Shown here piece by piece: positions 51,732-59,727 of a stretch of 64,000 bases of DNA. Each line of letters opens with the position of its first letter. Position 1 is the stretch's first letter. The translations under genes were made by a program, and so were the position numbers. The notes beneath the pieces were generated by a model that did no database searches, had not been told where the DNA came from, and worked only from the letters and a program-made list of their open reading frames with translations. This DNA comes from W0P28-013 sp963621145 (GTDB taxonomy: Bacteria > Bacteroidota > Bacteroidia > Bacteroidales > Paludibacteraceae): assembly GCA_963621145.1 (NCBI GenBank), contig CAVFDI010000001.1:118907-182906 (forward strand). Direction: 5' to 3'.

Positions 51732-53102
51732 TCACCGTCCAAGGTTATAGTGCGGATCTTCGTCGCCATCGGTGCCAACGGGCTGCCATTGGTTTTGATT
51801 TGGTTTCACTAGTCGGCGGTTGCGGCTGTCGGGGTGATAGATGCCATAGTGCGTGCGTCGGTTCGATTCGTTATCTTTTACAAATGGAATCTGATAACCG
51901 ATGCCCAAAGTGAGCATTTCGGCCTTGTGCAGGTGCGATTTTATGGCGGCACTCACATACAGATTGTCCCAAATGCGGCAGCGCAATCCAAGGCGAAAAT
52001 AGTTCCAACCATCTTCGTTGTTGATGTTGTACGAGTAGAACATCGGACGATTGTAGCCGTGTTTTTTGTGTGGTTCGGTGGCGGCATTGCGCAGCGGATC
52101 GTACACATACACGCCCCACTGAAAAGTCATCACCACGCGACCGATGAAAAATTCGTTGTTCAGAGCCACGCCTGCGCGAAATTTGTTGGCTACATTTTCC
52201 GTCGGAATAAAATAGCGACCATACACTGTGTGCTGTCTGAAACTCTGTCCGTCGCGCTCGCCTTGCTGCACAAATGCTCCATCGTAGAAAGCATGCAGCG
52301 CACCGCCAATGGCGTAGCAGTTGGCGACGTTGGCCGTTATCCCTAACTGAAAAGTGCCAACGCCGTAGCGATGGTGGTCTTTGTAGTACTGTTCGCGCAC
52401 GCCGCCCGATGCTTCTATGGTGATGGACCATTCGTAAGGGAATCGCTCCAAGGCCGATAGCGGTTTTTTGCAGTGGCGGCAGGCTTCGAAGGTGTATTTT
52501 GCGCCCACTTGCGCTTGCAGAATGTTGAATCCGCTGTTGGGTTGGCGCGTGCTGCCGTTGCTCATGTGCGTGTAGCCAATGTCGGCAGTGATGGCAGCAC
52601 CATTTTTTATTGGAAACGAAAAATTCATGCCTGTGCCGATGTAGGCGTTCAGCACCGAGCCTATCGACGAGTTGGCTGTGGCGGCTTTCACTCCGCTGAG
52701 TGTGTCGCAGTCGTACCATGTTTTGCTGATGAATGCCAATCCCACAGCGGCTTTCCAATGCCACTCAAAATGTTCGCGCTTGATAATCGGCACCAATAGA
52801 TAAGGGTAGAGTGCGTAGGCCTGACCGAGAATTTTTTTGTTGCCCAAATCCATTCCCAGAAAACTGACGCCCAGCGTTGGCATGTGCCAATAGCGTTGCC
52901 ATGCGTAGTTGCCCATGGCAGGAAATTCGGCCGAAATTTCTCCACCAAAAGCAGGTTTTGTGGCGACTTTTTTCAGATTTTCGCTCATCGGCACTATGTA
53001 GCCGCCGTAGGCCGAAACCTTCAGCGAAAAAGGAATTTGTTGCGCATTCAGCCAAATGCAGCCGAGCAAAAACGCGAGTATGAGTAGAATTTTTCTTTTC
53101 AT
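51732..53102 (-). CDS. PagL-like acyloxyacyl hydrolase
   Basis: The 456-residue protein has a signal peptide (MKRKILLILAFLLGCIWLNAQ). The N-terminal half has the PagL/acyloxyacyl hydrolase motif THMSNGSTRQPNSGFN, carrying the catalytic His and Ser with the flanking Asn. PagL removes the R-3-hydroxymyristate from lipid A at the outer membrane, altering endotoxin activity. The C-terminal half is a second beta-rich region (VGTFQLGITANVANCYAIGG, YDGAFVQQGERDGQ), so the protein is about twice the size of a single PagL barrel. It shares a divergent promoter region with gldF. Substrate choice is inferred from the family. Confidence 0.83.
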   Translation of the reverse strand: MKRKILLILAFLLGCIWLNAQQIPFSLKVSAYGGYIVPMSENLKKVATKPAFGGEISAEFPAMGNYAWQRYWHMPTLGVSFLGMDLGNKKILGQAYALYPYLLVPIIKREHFEWHWKAAVGLAFISKTWYDCDTLSGVKAATANSSIGSVLNAYIGTGMNFSFPIKNGAAITADIGYTHMSNGSTRQPNSGFNILQAQVGAKYTFEACRHCKKPLSALERFPYEWSITIEASGGVREQYYKDHHRYGVGTFQLGITANVANCYAIGGALHAFYDGAFVQQGERDGQSFRQHTVYGRYFIPTENVANKFRAGVALNNEFFIGRVVMTFQWGVYVYDPLRNAATEPHKKHGYNRPMFYSYNINNEDGWNYFRLGLRCRIWDNLYVSAAIKSHLHKAEMLTLGIGYQIPFVKDNESNRRTHYGIYHPDSRNRRLVKPNQNQWQPVGTDGDEDPHYNLGR

Positions 53103-53145
53103 CGGACAGAAAAATGTGGCATGCGAAAATGTCGTTTAAATTTTG

Positions 53146-53153
53146 TAACTTTG
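53146..53153 (+). promoter_or_regulatory. Candidate -7 box for gldF-surE
   Basis: TAACTTTG matches TAnnTTTG exactly, 43 bp ahead of the ATG at 53197. It lies only about 20 bp from the opposing box at 53172-53179, so the two transcripts start inside each other's promoter. Confidence 0.6.
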
Positions 53154-53171
53154 CAAGTTTGATAGTTTGTG

Positions 53172-53179
53172 CAAAATTA
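53172..53179 (-). promoter_or_regulatory. Candidate -7 box for the PagL-like gene
   Basis: The minus strand reads TAATTTTG, an exact TAnnTTTG match, about 70 bp ahead of the ATG at 53102. Confidence 0.55.
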
Positions 53180-53196
53180 CGCAATTTCTACGAATT

Positions 53197-53934
53197 ATGG
53201 TGAGTCCTGTTTGTAATCTGTTTCTCAAAGAGTTTCGCGGCTTTTTCAGTTCGCCTGTAGGCTATATTGTTTTGTCTATTTTCTTCGTCGGTGCGGGCTT
53301 GCTGCTGTGGATTTTCCCTGGCGAATACAATGTGCTCGATGGCGGCTATGCCAATATCGACGGATTTTTTGCGCTGGCTCCGTGGCTGTTTCTGTTTCTC
53401 TGTCCGGCGGTAACCATGCGCGCCATTGCCGAGGAGCGACAGATTGGCACTTTGGAACTGCTACTGACCAAACCTATCTCGAAAATGCGACTTGTGGTTG
53501 GCAAATTTTTGGCGGCTTGGGCGGTGATAGCCGTGGCACTTTTGCCCGCCATTTTGTGGTTTGGCTGCGTCTATGTGCTGGCCGAACCAATGGGCAATGT
53601 CGATTCGGGCGCATTTTGGGGTTCGTTCGCGGGATTGTTGATGCTGGCGGCGGTCTATTGCGCAGTCGGACTGTTTGGCTCATCGCTTGCGAGCAACCAA
53701 ATCACCGCTTTTGTGGTGTCGGCACTGCTTAGTTTCGTCATTTTCTATGGATTTGAACTGATTGGCTCGCTCTTTTCCGACGGCACACTCATGCTCTATC
53801 TGAAAAATCTCGGTGCACACGCTCACTATCAATCTATGGCGCGCGGCGTACTCGATAGTCGCGATGTGCTTTACATGCTTGCTGTTACACTCATTTTCTT
53901 GATTTCGACACGCTTGGTGTTGTCGAGAAAATAG
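53197..53934 (+). CDS. gldF: ABC transporter permease GldF
   Basis: The 245-residue protein has six predicted membrane helices, beginning with VGYIVLSIFFVGAGLLLWIF. It contains AIAEERQIGTLELLLTKPIS, the coupling-helix region of the GldF/NosY-type permeases. In gliding Bacteroidota, GldF works with ATPase GldA and GldG; in non-gliders it remains as an ABC permease of unknown cargo. The ATG at 53197 follows the promoter at 53146. gldG is expected immediately downstream but surE occupies that place, so this gldF is separated from its usual partner. Confidence 0.85.
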   Translation: MVSPVCNLFLKEFRGFFSSPVGYIVLSIFFVGAGLLLWIFPGEYNVLDGGYANIDGFFALAPWLFLFLCPAVTMRAIAEERQIGTLELLLTKPISKMRLVVGKFLAAWAVIAVALLPAILWFGCVYVLAEPMGNVDSGAFWGSFAGLLMLAAVYCAVGLFGSSLASNQITAFVVSALLSFVIFYGFELIGSLFSDGTLMLYLKNLGAHAHYQSMARGVLDSRDVLYMLAVTLIFLISTRLVLSRK

Positions 53935-53950
53935 TTCGCTCACCATATCA

Positions 53951-53972
53951 AATTAATCTGAAATCTGAAATA
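53951..53972 (+). repeat. Heptanucleotide tandem tract reaching the surE start
   Basis: AATCTGAAATCTGAAATATG: three heptamer units end in the surE ATG itself, so the start codon appears to be a mutated repeat unit (TATGAAA in place of TCTGAAA). Confidence 0.8.
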
Positions 53973-54733
53973 TGAAACCCCTTATTTTCATCACCAACGA
54001 CGATGGTTTTCAGTCGAAGGGAATTGCCGAACTTATCGAGATGTTGCGACCAATGGGCGATTTGCTCGTGATTGCTCCCGACAGTGCCCGCTCTGGATTC
54101 TCGAATGCCATCACCATGACGGTGCCTGTAATCTACAGTCTTGTGCATCAAGAGGAAGGATTGACCATCTACAAATGCACTGGTTCGCCTACCGATTGCG
54201 CAAAATTGGCGTTCTACATCAACTCTCGCCAACCCGATTTTCTCTTTTCCGGCATCAATCATGGCTCCAATGCCGCCATCAATGTGATCTATTCGGGCAC
54301 CATGGGCGCAGTGTTCGAAGGTTGCGTGCGCGATATTCCTTCGGTGGGCTTTTCGCTGTGCGACCAAAGTGCCGAAGCCGATTTTTCGCAGTGCCGACCT
54401 TTTTTCGAAAAAATTGCCCGAAGGGTGATTGAAAATGGTCTACCGCACAATGTCTGCCTCAATGTGAATGCGCCAATGGGTCAGCCGCTCGGCGTGCGTG
54501 TGTGCCGCCAAGCCGATGGCTACTGGGAAGAGGAATTCAAACTTGGCACTTCGCCTGCTGGCAAGACTTACGGCTGGATGACGGGCTATTTTGTGAACCG
54601 TGAACCTGAAAAGCACGACACCGACATTTATGCTATCGACAATGGTTACATCTCCATTGTGCCAACTAGCATCGACATGACTGCGCACAACGAATTGCTG
54701 CCAATGTGTTCTGATTATGAAGCGATTAGATAA
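53972..54733 (+). CDS. surE: 5'-nucleotidase SurE
   Basis: SurE dephosphorylates nucleoside monophosphates and some polyphosphates and is linked to stationary-phase survival. The 253-residue protein has the metal-binding ITNDDGFQSKG (Asp10, Asp11), the APDSARSG serine and SGINHGSNAAINVIYSGTMG, all diagnostic. The start codon coincides with the last heptamer repeat unit. It follows gldF by 37 bp and overlaps the next small membrane protein by 17 bp, so the group is probably one transcript. Confidence 0.95.
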   Translation: MKPLIFITNDDGFQSKGIAELIEMLRPMGDLLVIAPDSARSGFSNAITMTVPVIYSLVHQEEGLTIYKCTGSPTDCAKLAFYINSRQPDFLFSGINHGSNAAINVIYSGTMGAVFEGCVRDIPSVGFSLCDQSAEADFSQCRPFFEKIARRVIENGLPHNVCLNVNAPMGQPLGVRVCRQADGYWEEEFKLGTSPAGKTYGWMTGYFVNREPEKHDTDIYAIDNGYISIVPTSIDMTAHNELLPMCSDYEAIR

Positions 54734-55007
54734 TTTTTGGATCTCGTTGGCCATCGGTTTGGTGCTGCCGTTGCTGTTTGGATTGCTGTTTTTTTCAATC
54801 TTTGGCAAAGGTCAGTTGCCGCTGTTCGATGCGTTGCAACTCTATGCCACTTCGGCACCAACGCTCATCAGCAAAATGCTGCTTGTGGCGTGCGTGCCAA
54901 ATCTGTTTGGTGTGTTCATCTTCTATCACGCCCAATGGTGGCGGGCTTGCCGCGGCTTTATAGTGCCAATATTGCTCTATTTTGCCGTAGCGATGCTTTT
55001 TATTTAG
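54717..55007 (+). CDS. Small membrane protein of unknown function
   Basis: The 96-residue protein has three hydrophobic helices: ISLAIGLVLPLLFGLLFFSI, a middle one near ISKMLLVACVPNLFGVFIF, and GFIVPILLYFAVAMLFI. There is no enzymatic motif. It overlaps the surE 3' end by 17 bp and precedes lpxB, separated by repeat sequence. The close coupling with surE suggests co-expression. I do not recognise a named family, though small membrane proteins in this position occur in related genomes. Confidence 0.75.
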   Translation: MKRLDNFWISLAIGLVLPLLFGLLFFSIFGKGQLPLFDALQLYATSAPTLISKMLLVACVPNLFGVFIFYHAQWWRACRGFIVPILLYFAVAMLFI

Positions 55008-55012
55008 ATAGT

Positions 55013-55165
55013 AGCAAGAAGCAAGTCGCAAGAATTTTGGAATAAAGAGTAAGGAATAAAGACAAAAGACTTTTCAATTACTTAATTATTTGAAGGCTTG
55101 AAAATTGCGGTGTTTCGGCTATCGCAACTTGAAACTTTGAAACAGCGCGAAGCGCGAGAAACCAG
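55013..55165 (+). repeat. Mosaic of short tandem words before lpxB
   Basis: The 200-bp spacer is almost entirely dispersed words: AGTAGCAAGAAGCAAGTCGC, then AATAAAGAGTAAGGAATAAAG, ACTTAATTATTTGAAGG and AACTTGAAACTTTGAAAC. No promoter box was identified with confidence. Confidence 0.75.
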
Positions 55166-55210
55166 AAACTACTTTCCACTTTATAGATTTTATACACTTT
55201 TCACACTGAC

Positions 55211-56341
55211 ATGAAATATTTCATCATTGCTGGCGAGGCTTCGGGCGATTTGCATGCCTCGAATTTGATGGCGGCACTGAAACGGTGCGACGCCGATGCG
55301 CATTTTTGCTTTCTTGGTGGCGACCTGATGGCGGCGCAAGATGGCGAAATGGTGCGCCACTACCGCGATATGGCTTTTATGGGTGTGGTGAATGTGCTGC
55401 TCAATCTGCGCAAAGTGCTGCACAACTTGAGCGATTGCAAAGCCGCTATCAATCGCTTTCAGCCCGATGTGGTCATTTTGGTCGATTATCCGAGTTTCAA
55501 TCTGCGCATTGCCAAATATGTGAAAAAACATACGACAACGCCCGTTTACTACTACATTTCGCCAAAAATTTGGGCGTGGAAAACCTTCCGCATCCATTCT
55601 ATCAAGCGTTACATCGATCGCATGTACACCATTTTCCCGTTCGAAACGCCATTCTATGCGCAGTTTCAATATCCTGTGGAATATGTTGGCAATCCCACGG
55701 TCGATGCCATTGCGCATTTTGTAGAGCATCACCCAGTTGCACCCGATTTTCGCGAGAAAAATGGTCTCGATGCGCGTCCGATAGTGGCGGTTTTGGCTGG
55801 TAGCCGCAAGCAGGAAATCACCGCTACGCTGCCTCGCGTGTTGCCGTTGGCGGCGCGCTATCCCGATTTTCAGTTTGTGCTGGCCGCAGCACCAAGTGCC
55901 GATCTCGCGCTCTATCAGCCCTATCTCTCCGAAAATGTGCGTGTGGTGCGCAATGCTACCTATGCGCTGTTGCAACAATCGTTTGCCGCAGTGGTCAATT
56001 CTGGCACTGCTACGCTCGAAACGGCCATCTTTCGCGTTCCGCAAGTGGTTGTGTATCATGTAATTGGCGGACGATTTGCTTCGCTTTTGAAAAAGATTCT
56101 GATAAAGACAAAATACATTTCGTTGGTCAATTTGGTGGCCGACAAAGCCGTGGTGCGTGAACTTGTGGCACACGAATTTTCGCTTGCGAATGTCGCCACA
56201 GAAATCGATCGTCTGCTGCGTGATGCTGATTATCGCCGCCAGATGCAAGCCGACTACGACGGCATTGCGCAAACGCTTGGCTCGGCTGGCGCAGCCCAAC
56301 GTGCCGCCGCAAAAATTGTGGAAAGTCTAAAAACCAACTAA
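55211..56341 (+). CDS. lpxB: Lipid-A-disaccharide synthase
   Basis: LpxB joins UDP-2,3-diacylglucosamine to lipid X to make the lipid A disaccharide. The 376-residue protein starts YFIIAGEASGDLHASNLM. It contains VILVDYPSFNLRIAKY, YYISPKIWAWK, VEYVGNPTVDAI and VVNSGTATLETAIFRVPQVV, the standard LpxB segments. Length is standard. The ATG at 55211 is the only good start; a repeat-filled spacer of about 200 bp separates it from the previous gene. Confidence 0.95.
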   Translation: MKYFIIAGEASGDLHASNLMAALKRCDADAHFCFLGGDLMAAQDGEMVRHYRDMAFMGVVNVLLNLRKVLHNLSDCKAAINRFQPDVVILVDYPSFNLRIAKYVKKHTTTPVYYYISPKIWAWKTFRIHSIKRYIDRMYTIFPFETPFYAQFQYPVEYVGNPTVDAIAHFVEHHPVAPDFREKNGLDARPIVAVLAGSRKQEITATLPRVLPLAARYPDFQFVLAAAPSADLALYQPYLSENVRVVRNATYALLQQSFAAVVNSGTATLETAIFRVPQVVVYHVIGGRFASLLKKILIKTKYISLVNLVADKAVVRELVAHEFSLANVATEIDRLLRDADYRRQMQADYDGIAQTLGSAGAAQRAAAKIVESLKTN

Positions 56342-56384
56342 TTGGGTAATTGTTTTTGCAACGAATTGCCGTTCAAATGCATCA

Positions 56385-56960
56385 ATGAAAATAGAGAATC
56401 GCAAATACGAAACGCTCGAACAGATAGTCGATGGTTGCACGCGCAACGACCGACGGGCGCAGCATCGGCTCTACGAACTCTATGCTGGGCGCATGACTGC
56501 CATTTGCCTGCGTTATGTGGTCAATCGCGACGAGGCGCTCGACTTGATGCACGACGGTTTTGTGAAAATTTTCACTAGCATGTGGCAGTACGATGGTCGC
56601 GGCAATTTCGAGGCGTGGATGCGCAAGATTTTCGTCAACATCTCGCTCGAACACTTGCGCAAATGCGATGCCCTGCGTGGTAGCGACGATGTCGACAGCG
56701 AAACGTTTCAAATGGATAGCGGCGATGTGTCGGTAGTCGAAAAAATGTCGGCCGACGAGATAATGCAACTCATCTCCGAACTGCCCGTGGGCTTTCGCAC
56801 GGTGTTCAACATGTACGCCATCGAAGGCTACAGCCATCAGGAGATTGCTGCGCGGCTTGGAATAAACGAAACCACCTCGCGGTCGCAATTTTCGCGCGCT
56901 CGAGCAGTTTTGCAAGAAAAAATCAGAGAACTCTATAGCGTCGAGGAAATGAGTTTGTAA
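56385..56960 (+). CDS. ECF-type RNA polymerase sigma factor
   Basis: The 191-residue protein has sigma-70 region 2 (YAGRMTAICLRYVVNRDEAL, HDGFVKIFTSMWQYDGRGNF) and region 4 (GFRTVFNMYAIEGYSHQEIA, ARLGINETTSRSQFSRARA), separated by a short linker, with no region 1 or 3. It therefore directs RNA polymerase to a small regulon, probably envelope-related. The stop codon is part of TTTGTAAAGTAGGGACG, the left end of a palindromic repeat. The next gene encodes a membrane-spanning protein likely to control this sigma factor. Confidence 0.93.
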   Translation: MKIENRKYETLEQIVDGCTRNDRRAQHRLYELYAGRMTAICLRYVVNRDEALDLMHDGFVKIFTSMWQYDGRGNFEAWMRKIFVNISLEHLRKCDALRGSDDVDSETFQMDSGDVSVVEKMSADEIMQLISELPVGFRTVFNMYAIEGYSHQEIAARLGINETTSRSQFSRARAVLQEKIRELYSVEEMSL

Positions 56961-56961
56961 A

Positions 56962-56988
56962 GTAGGGACGCACCGAGTGCGTACGTAG
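56962..56988. repeat. Dispersed palindrome, GTAGGGACG family (copy)
   Basis: GTAGGGACGCACCGAGTGCG followed by TACGTAG lies between the sigma factor stop and the TTG start of its partner. It shares TTTGTAAAGTAGGGACG with the copy at 43486-43500. Confidence 0.75.
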
Positions 56989-57001
56989 TGTACAAAAAAA
57001 G

Positions 57002-58402
57002 TTGAAATCTAAGGAATTACAGCAACTTTTGCAGCAGAAATTGAACGATTTTTCGGTCGATTTGCCTGCCGACGACTGGGAAGCGATGGCTTCGCGGCTC
57101 GATGCTGCTGTGCCTAGCGACGAACAGTGGCGCGGTGCACTGCAACAAACCATGGCGACTGCCGAAACGTCCGTTCCTAAAGACGATTGGAAAAAGATTG
57201 AACGCCGACTGCCGAAAAATGCGCGTCGGCTGCTGCCAATCTGGCTTTGGAACACTGCCGAAGTGGCTGCTGTGGCGGCCATGGCGGCACTGCTTTTGGC
57301 TTTGCCAATGACAAAAAATGCTGGTAACCCGACTGAAATTTCTGCACCAACTTTTGCACAAGAGCAGAAAATCTGTGATTCAGAAAAATCGACCGCCGAA
57401 ACGCCTCTTTTGGCACAAAATGATGCTGAAAAAACTTCATTTTCAGAAGAAAAAATCGCAACTACGCCTCGCACTCGCAGCGTGAGAAATTCAGAAAAAT
57501 TGCAGGAAAAATCTTCGACAATCGCTGAAAATCAGTCTGAAAAAGTGCCAGAAATTTCCAATCCTGAAAAATCGGTTCCTGAAGAAGATGTTTCTGCCGG
57601 AAATCAATCAGAAATAATTGGAAATCAACCGATTACAATCGACGAGGCGGATCGTTTGATGGCCGAAAAGCAGCAACAGTTGTTGGCAAATTTGGAACAA
57701 TCGAACATCGAAAAAGATGCCGAAACCGAAAAGACGATTGCCGAAACTAAGCGCGCTGCAAGTGTCGATTTGGGCGTGTTGGCATCGCTCTCGCCAAATA
57801 TCAGCAAGATTTTTTACAATTCTAGCACTTCGTTGCCAGGCCGACACGTTGCTTTGCGCGGCACAACGCACGTCTCGGCGCACCACGATTTGCCGTTCAC
57901 CATCGGACTGTCGGTTGGCATTCCGCTCTACGAACGGCTCGACTTGCAGACGGGCTTGAATTATTCGTATGCGCACTCCGTTTTCAATAGTTCCGACAAA
58001 ATGCGCGGCATCAACTCCGAGCGCGAACAGCAACTGCACTATTTGGGTATTCCGCTGATGCTCTCGTACCGCATAGTCGATAAACAGGTGGTGAAATTCT
58101 ACGTTTCGCTTGGCGGCGCGTGCGAAAAAGCCCTTGTGGCCGACCAACGCGTGCAGCGCACCAATGCCGATGGCGCACTTTTGGAGGACAAAACTTGGCA
58201 CGAATACATTCAGGGCGTGCAGGGCTCGCTGCTGGCCAATGTGGGCGTGGCATTCTGCTTCTACAAAGGCATGTCGCTCTATTTCGAGCCAGGTTTTGCG
58301 TGGTACATTCCTAGCACACGCTATCAGCAACCGTCCAACTCGCGCACGGAGCATCCCTACAACCTAAGCCTCACCGCCGGATTGCGTTTCAATGTGAAAT
58401 AG
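57002..58402 (+). CDS. Candidate transenvelope anti-sigma/beta-barrel protein
   Basis: The 466-residue protein follows the sigma factor gene. Its first 75 residues are cytoplasmic-looking and hold two copies of a short motif: LPADDWEAMASRL (about 21-33) and VPKDDWKKIERRL (about 58-70). One membrane helix follows at about 85-103 (AAVAAMAALLLALP). A linker of about 150 residues, rich in Glu, Ser, Lys and Asn, leads to a C-terminal outer-membrane-barrel-like domain from about residue 260 (FTIGLSVGIPLYERLDLQTG ... LTAGLRFNVK). A single chain could thus link sigma factor, inner membrane and outer membrane. The role is inferred. The start is a TTG at 57002 just after the palindrome. Confidence 0.72.
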   Translation: MKSKELQQLLQQKLNDFSVDLPADDWEAMASRLDAAVPSDEQWRGALQQTMATAETSVPKDDWKKIERRLPKNARRLLPIWLWNTAEVAAVAAMAALLLALPMTKNAGNPTEISAPTFAQEQKICDSEKSTAETPLLAQNDAEKTSFSEEKIATTPRTRSVRNSEKLQEKSSTIAENQSEKVPEISNPEKSVPEEDVSAGNQSEIIGNQPITIDEADRLMAEKQQQLLANLEQSNIEKDAETEKTIAETKRAASVDLGVLASLSPNISKIFYNSSTSLPGRHVALRGTTHVSAHHDLPFTIGLSVGIPLYERLDLQTGLNYSYAHSVFNSSDKMRGINSEREQQLHYLGIPLMLSYRIVDKQVVKFYVSLGGACEKALVADQRVQRTNADGALLEDKTWHEYIQGVQGSLLANVGVAFCFYKGMSLYFEPGFAWYIPSTRYQQPSNSRTEHPYNLSLTAGLRFNVK

Positions 58403-58468
58403 GTTAGAGATTCGAGATTAGAGGTTATAGGTTAGCTGATTGGCAATTGCTGCTAAATTTTTTTTTTG

Positions 58469-58476
58469 TAATTTTG
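58469..58476 (+). promoter_or_regulatory. Candidate -7 box for the DUF3078 gene
   Basis: TAATTTTG matches TAnnTTTG exactly, about 62 bp ahead of the ATG at 58538. Confidence 0.6.
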
Positions 58477-58537
58477 CCGCGCTTTTTTCAGCAATGAAAA
58501 TTGTGGTTTTAAGGTCTAATTTCAAATCATTCAATCT

Positions 58538-59530
58538 ATGAAATTCAAAAAAATCATCTTCTTGGCTTTGGCTGCGTTGTGTGCCATGCCAATGTTTGCC
58601 GACGAAACTGCCACCGAAAGCGATGCAGCGGCAGCCGAACCCGCAAAAGAAAAGTACTGGACTTGCACGGGCATTCTCTCGCTCAACGCAAGTGCCACTG
58701 GCATGTGGAACTGGGCTGCGGGCGGCAACAACAATGTAACCACCGTGGCGGCCGCCAATGTTACACTGCTCTACAAAAAGAACACCGTGGCGTGGGAGAG
58801 CAACTTAGACACCGATTTCGGTATGTCGTACCTCGAAAATTCCTACTCGCCTTGGCGCAAATCGAACGACAAAATCAACTTCAGCACCAAATTTGGTTGG
58901 GAGTTCCACAAAACATGGTACCTCACAGCCATGGCAGGCTTCAAATCGCAGTACGCCAAAGGCTACGAGTATAGCGACAATTGCAAAAAGCCGATTTCGA
59001 GCTGGCTCTCGCCTTCGTACACCGACATATCGCTCGGTATCGACTGGAAACCAAACGAAATCTTCACTGTTTACATTTCGCCAGTGGCTGGTCGTATCTC
59101 CACTTGCACGGTCGATAGCCTTGCATACACCGTAGAAAAAGAGGACGGAACTAACGCAACGCAATACTTTCAATTCCGTCCGAAATATGGTATCGATCCC
59201 GACAAAAATGTGTTGTGCGAACTTGGTCTTTCGGCAAAAGCAGGCGTAAACTACACGCGCATCGAAAACCTGAAAATCATCTCGACCGTCGGCATTTTCA
59301 CACCCTACAAATGGCCTGAAGACATGACTGAACATCGTCGTTTTGGCAATTTCGATGTCGATTGGGACTTCTCTATCTCGTATCAATTCTTGAAAGTACT
59401 GAATGTAACGCTCAGCACCTCGCTGAAATACTACAACGGCGTGATGATTGCTGACAAAGATGGTAATAACGCCACCGAGCGCGTGCAATTCAAAGGCAAC
59501 GTCGGTCTTGGTATCGGATACAGCTTCTAA
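58538..59530 (+). CDS. DUF3078 domain-containing outer membrane protein
   Basis: The 330-residue protein has a signal peptide (MKFKKIIFLALAALCAMPMFA). The DUF3078 pattern follows: LSLNASATGMWNWAAGGNNN, then WESNLDTDFGMSY, INFSTKFGWEF and WYLTAMAGFKSQYAKGYEY. It ends in an amphipathic strand (FKGNVGLGIGYSF), so it is probably a beta-barrel. Function unknown. It has its own promoter (58469) and terminator (59615-59650) and so appears monocistronic. Confidence 0.87.
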   Translation: MKFKKIIFLALAALCAMPMFADETATESDAAAAEPAKEKYWTCTGILSLNASATGMWNWAAGGNNNVTTVAAANVTLLYKKNTVAWESNLDTDFGMSYLENSYSPWRKSNDKINFSTKFGWEFHKTWYLTAMAGFKSQYAKGYEYSDNCKKPISSWLSPSYTDISLGIDWKPNEIFTVYISPVAGRISTCTVDSLAYTVEKEDGTNATQYFQFRPKYGIDPDKNVLCELGLSAKAGVNYTRIENLKIISTVGIFTPYKWPEDMTEHRRFGNFDVDWDFSISYQFLKVLNVTLSTSLKYYNGVMIADKDGNNATERVQFKGNVGLGIGYSF

Positions 59531-59614
59531 AAATTATTCAATTATTTAATTTCCAATTACTTAATTGTTTTTCTGATGTTGCATAATTGGAAATTGAGTA
59601 ATTAAAAAATTAGA

Positions 59615-59650
59615 AAAAGGTCTCCGCATTGTTGCGGGGTCTTTTTTTTC
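59615..59650 (+). terminator. Rho-independent terminator after the DUF3078 gene
   Basis: The stem GGTCTCCGCA/TGCGGGGTC with a short loop is followed by eight Ts. Confidence 0.85.
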
Positions 59651-59685
59651 AAAAAAAGTGATTTTGTAATGTTGTAAAAGATTTG

Positions 59686-59693
59686 TATCTTTG
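59686..59693 (+). promoter_or_regulatory. Candidate -7 box for the pRiA4b-ORF3-like gene
   Basis: TATCTTTG matches TAnnTTTG exactly, 34 bp before the ATG at 59728. Confidence 0.65.
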
Positions 59694-59727
59694 TAGTTTG
59701 ATAAAACTGAAAAAATAAATCGAATTT

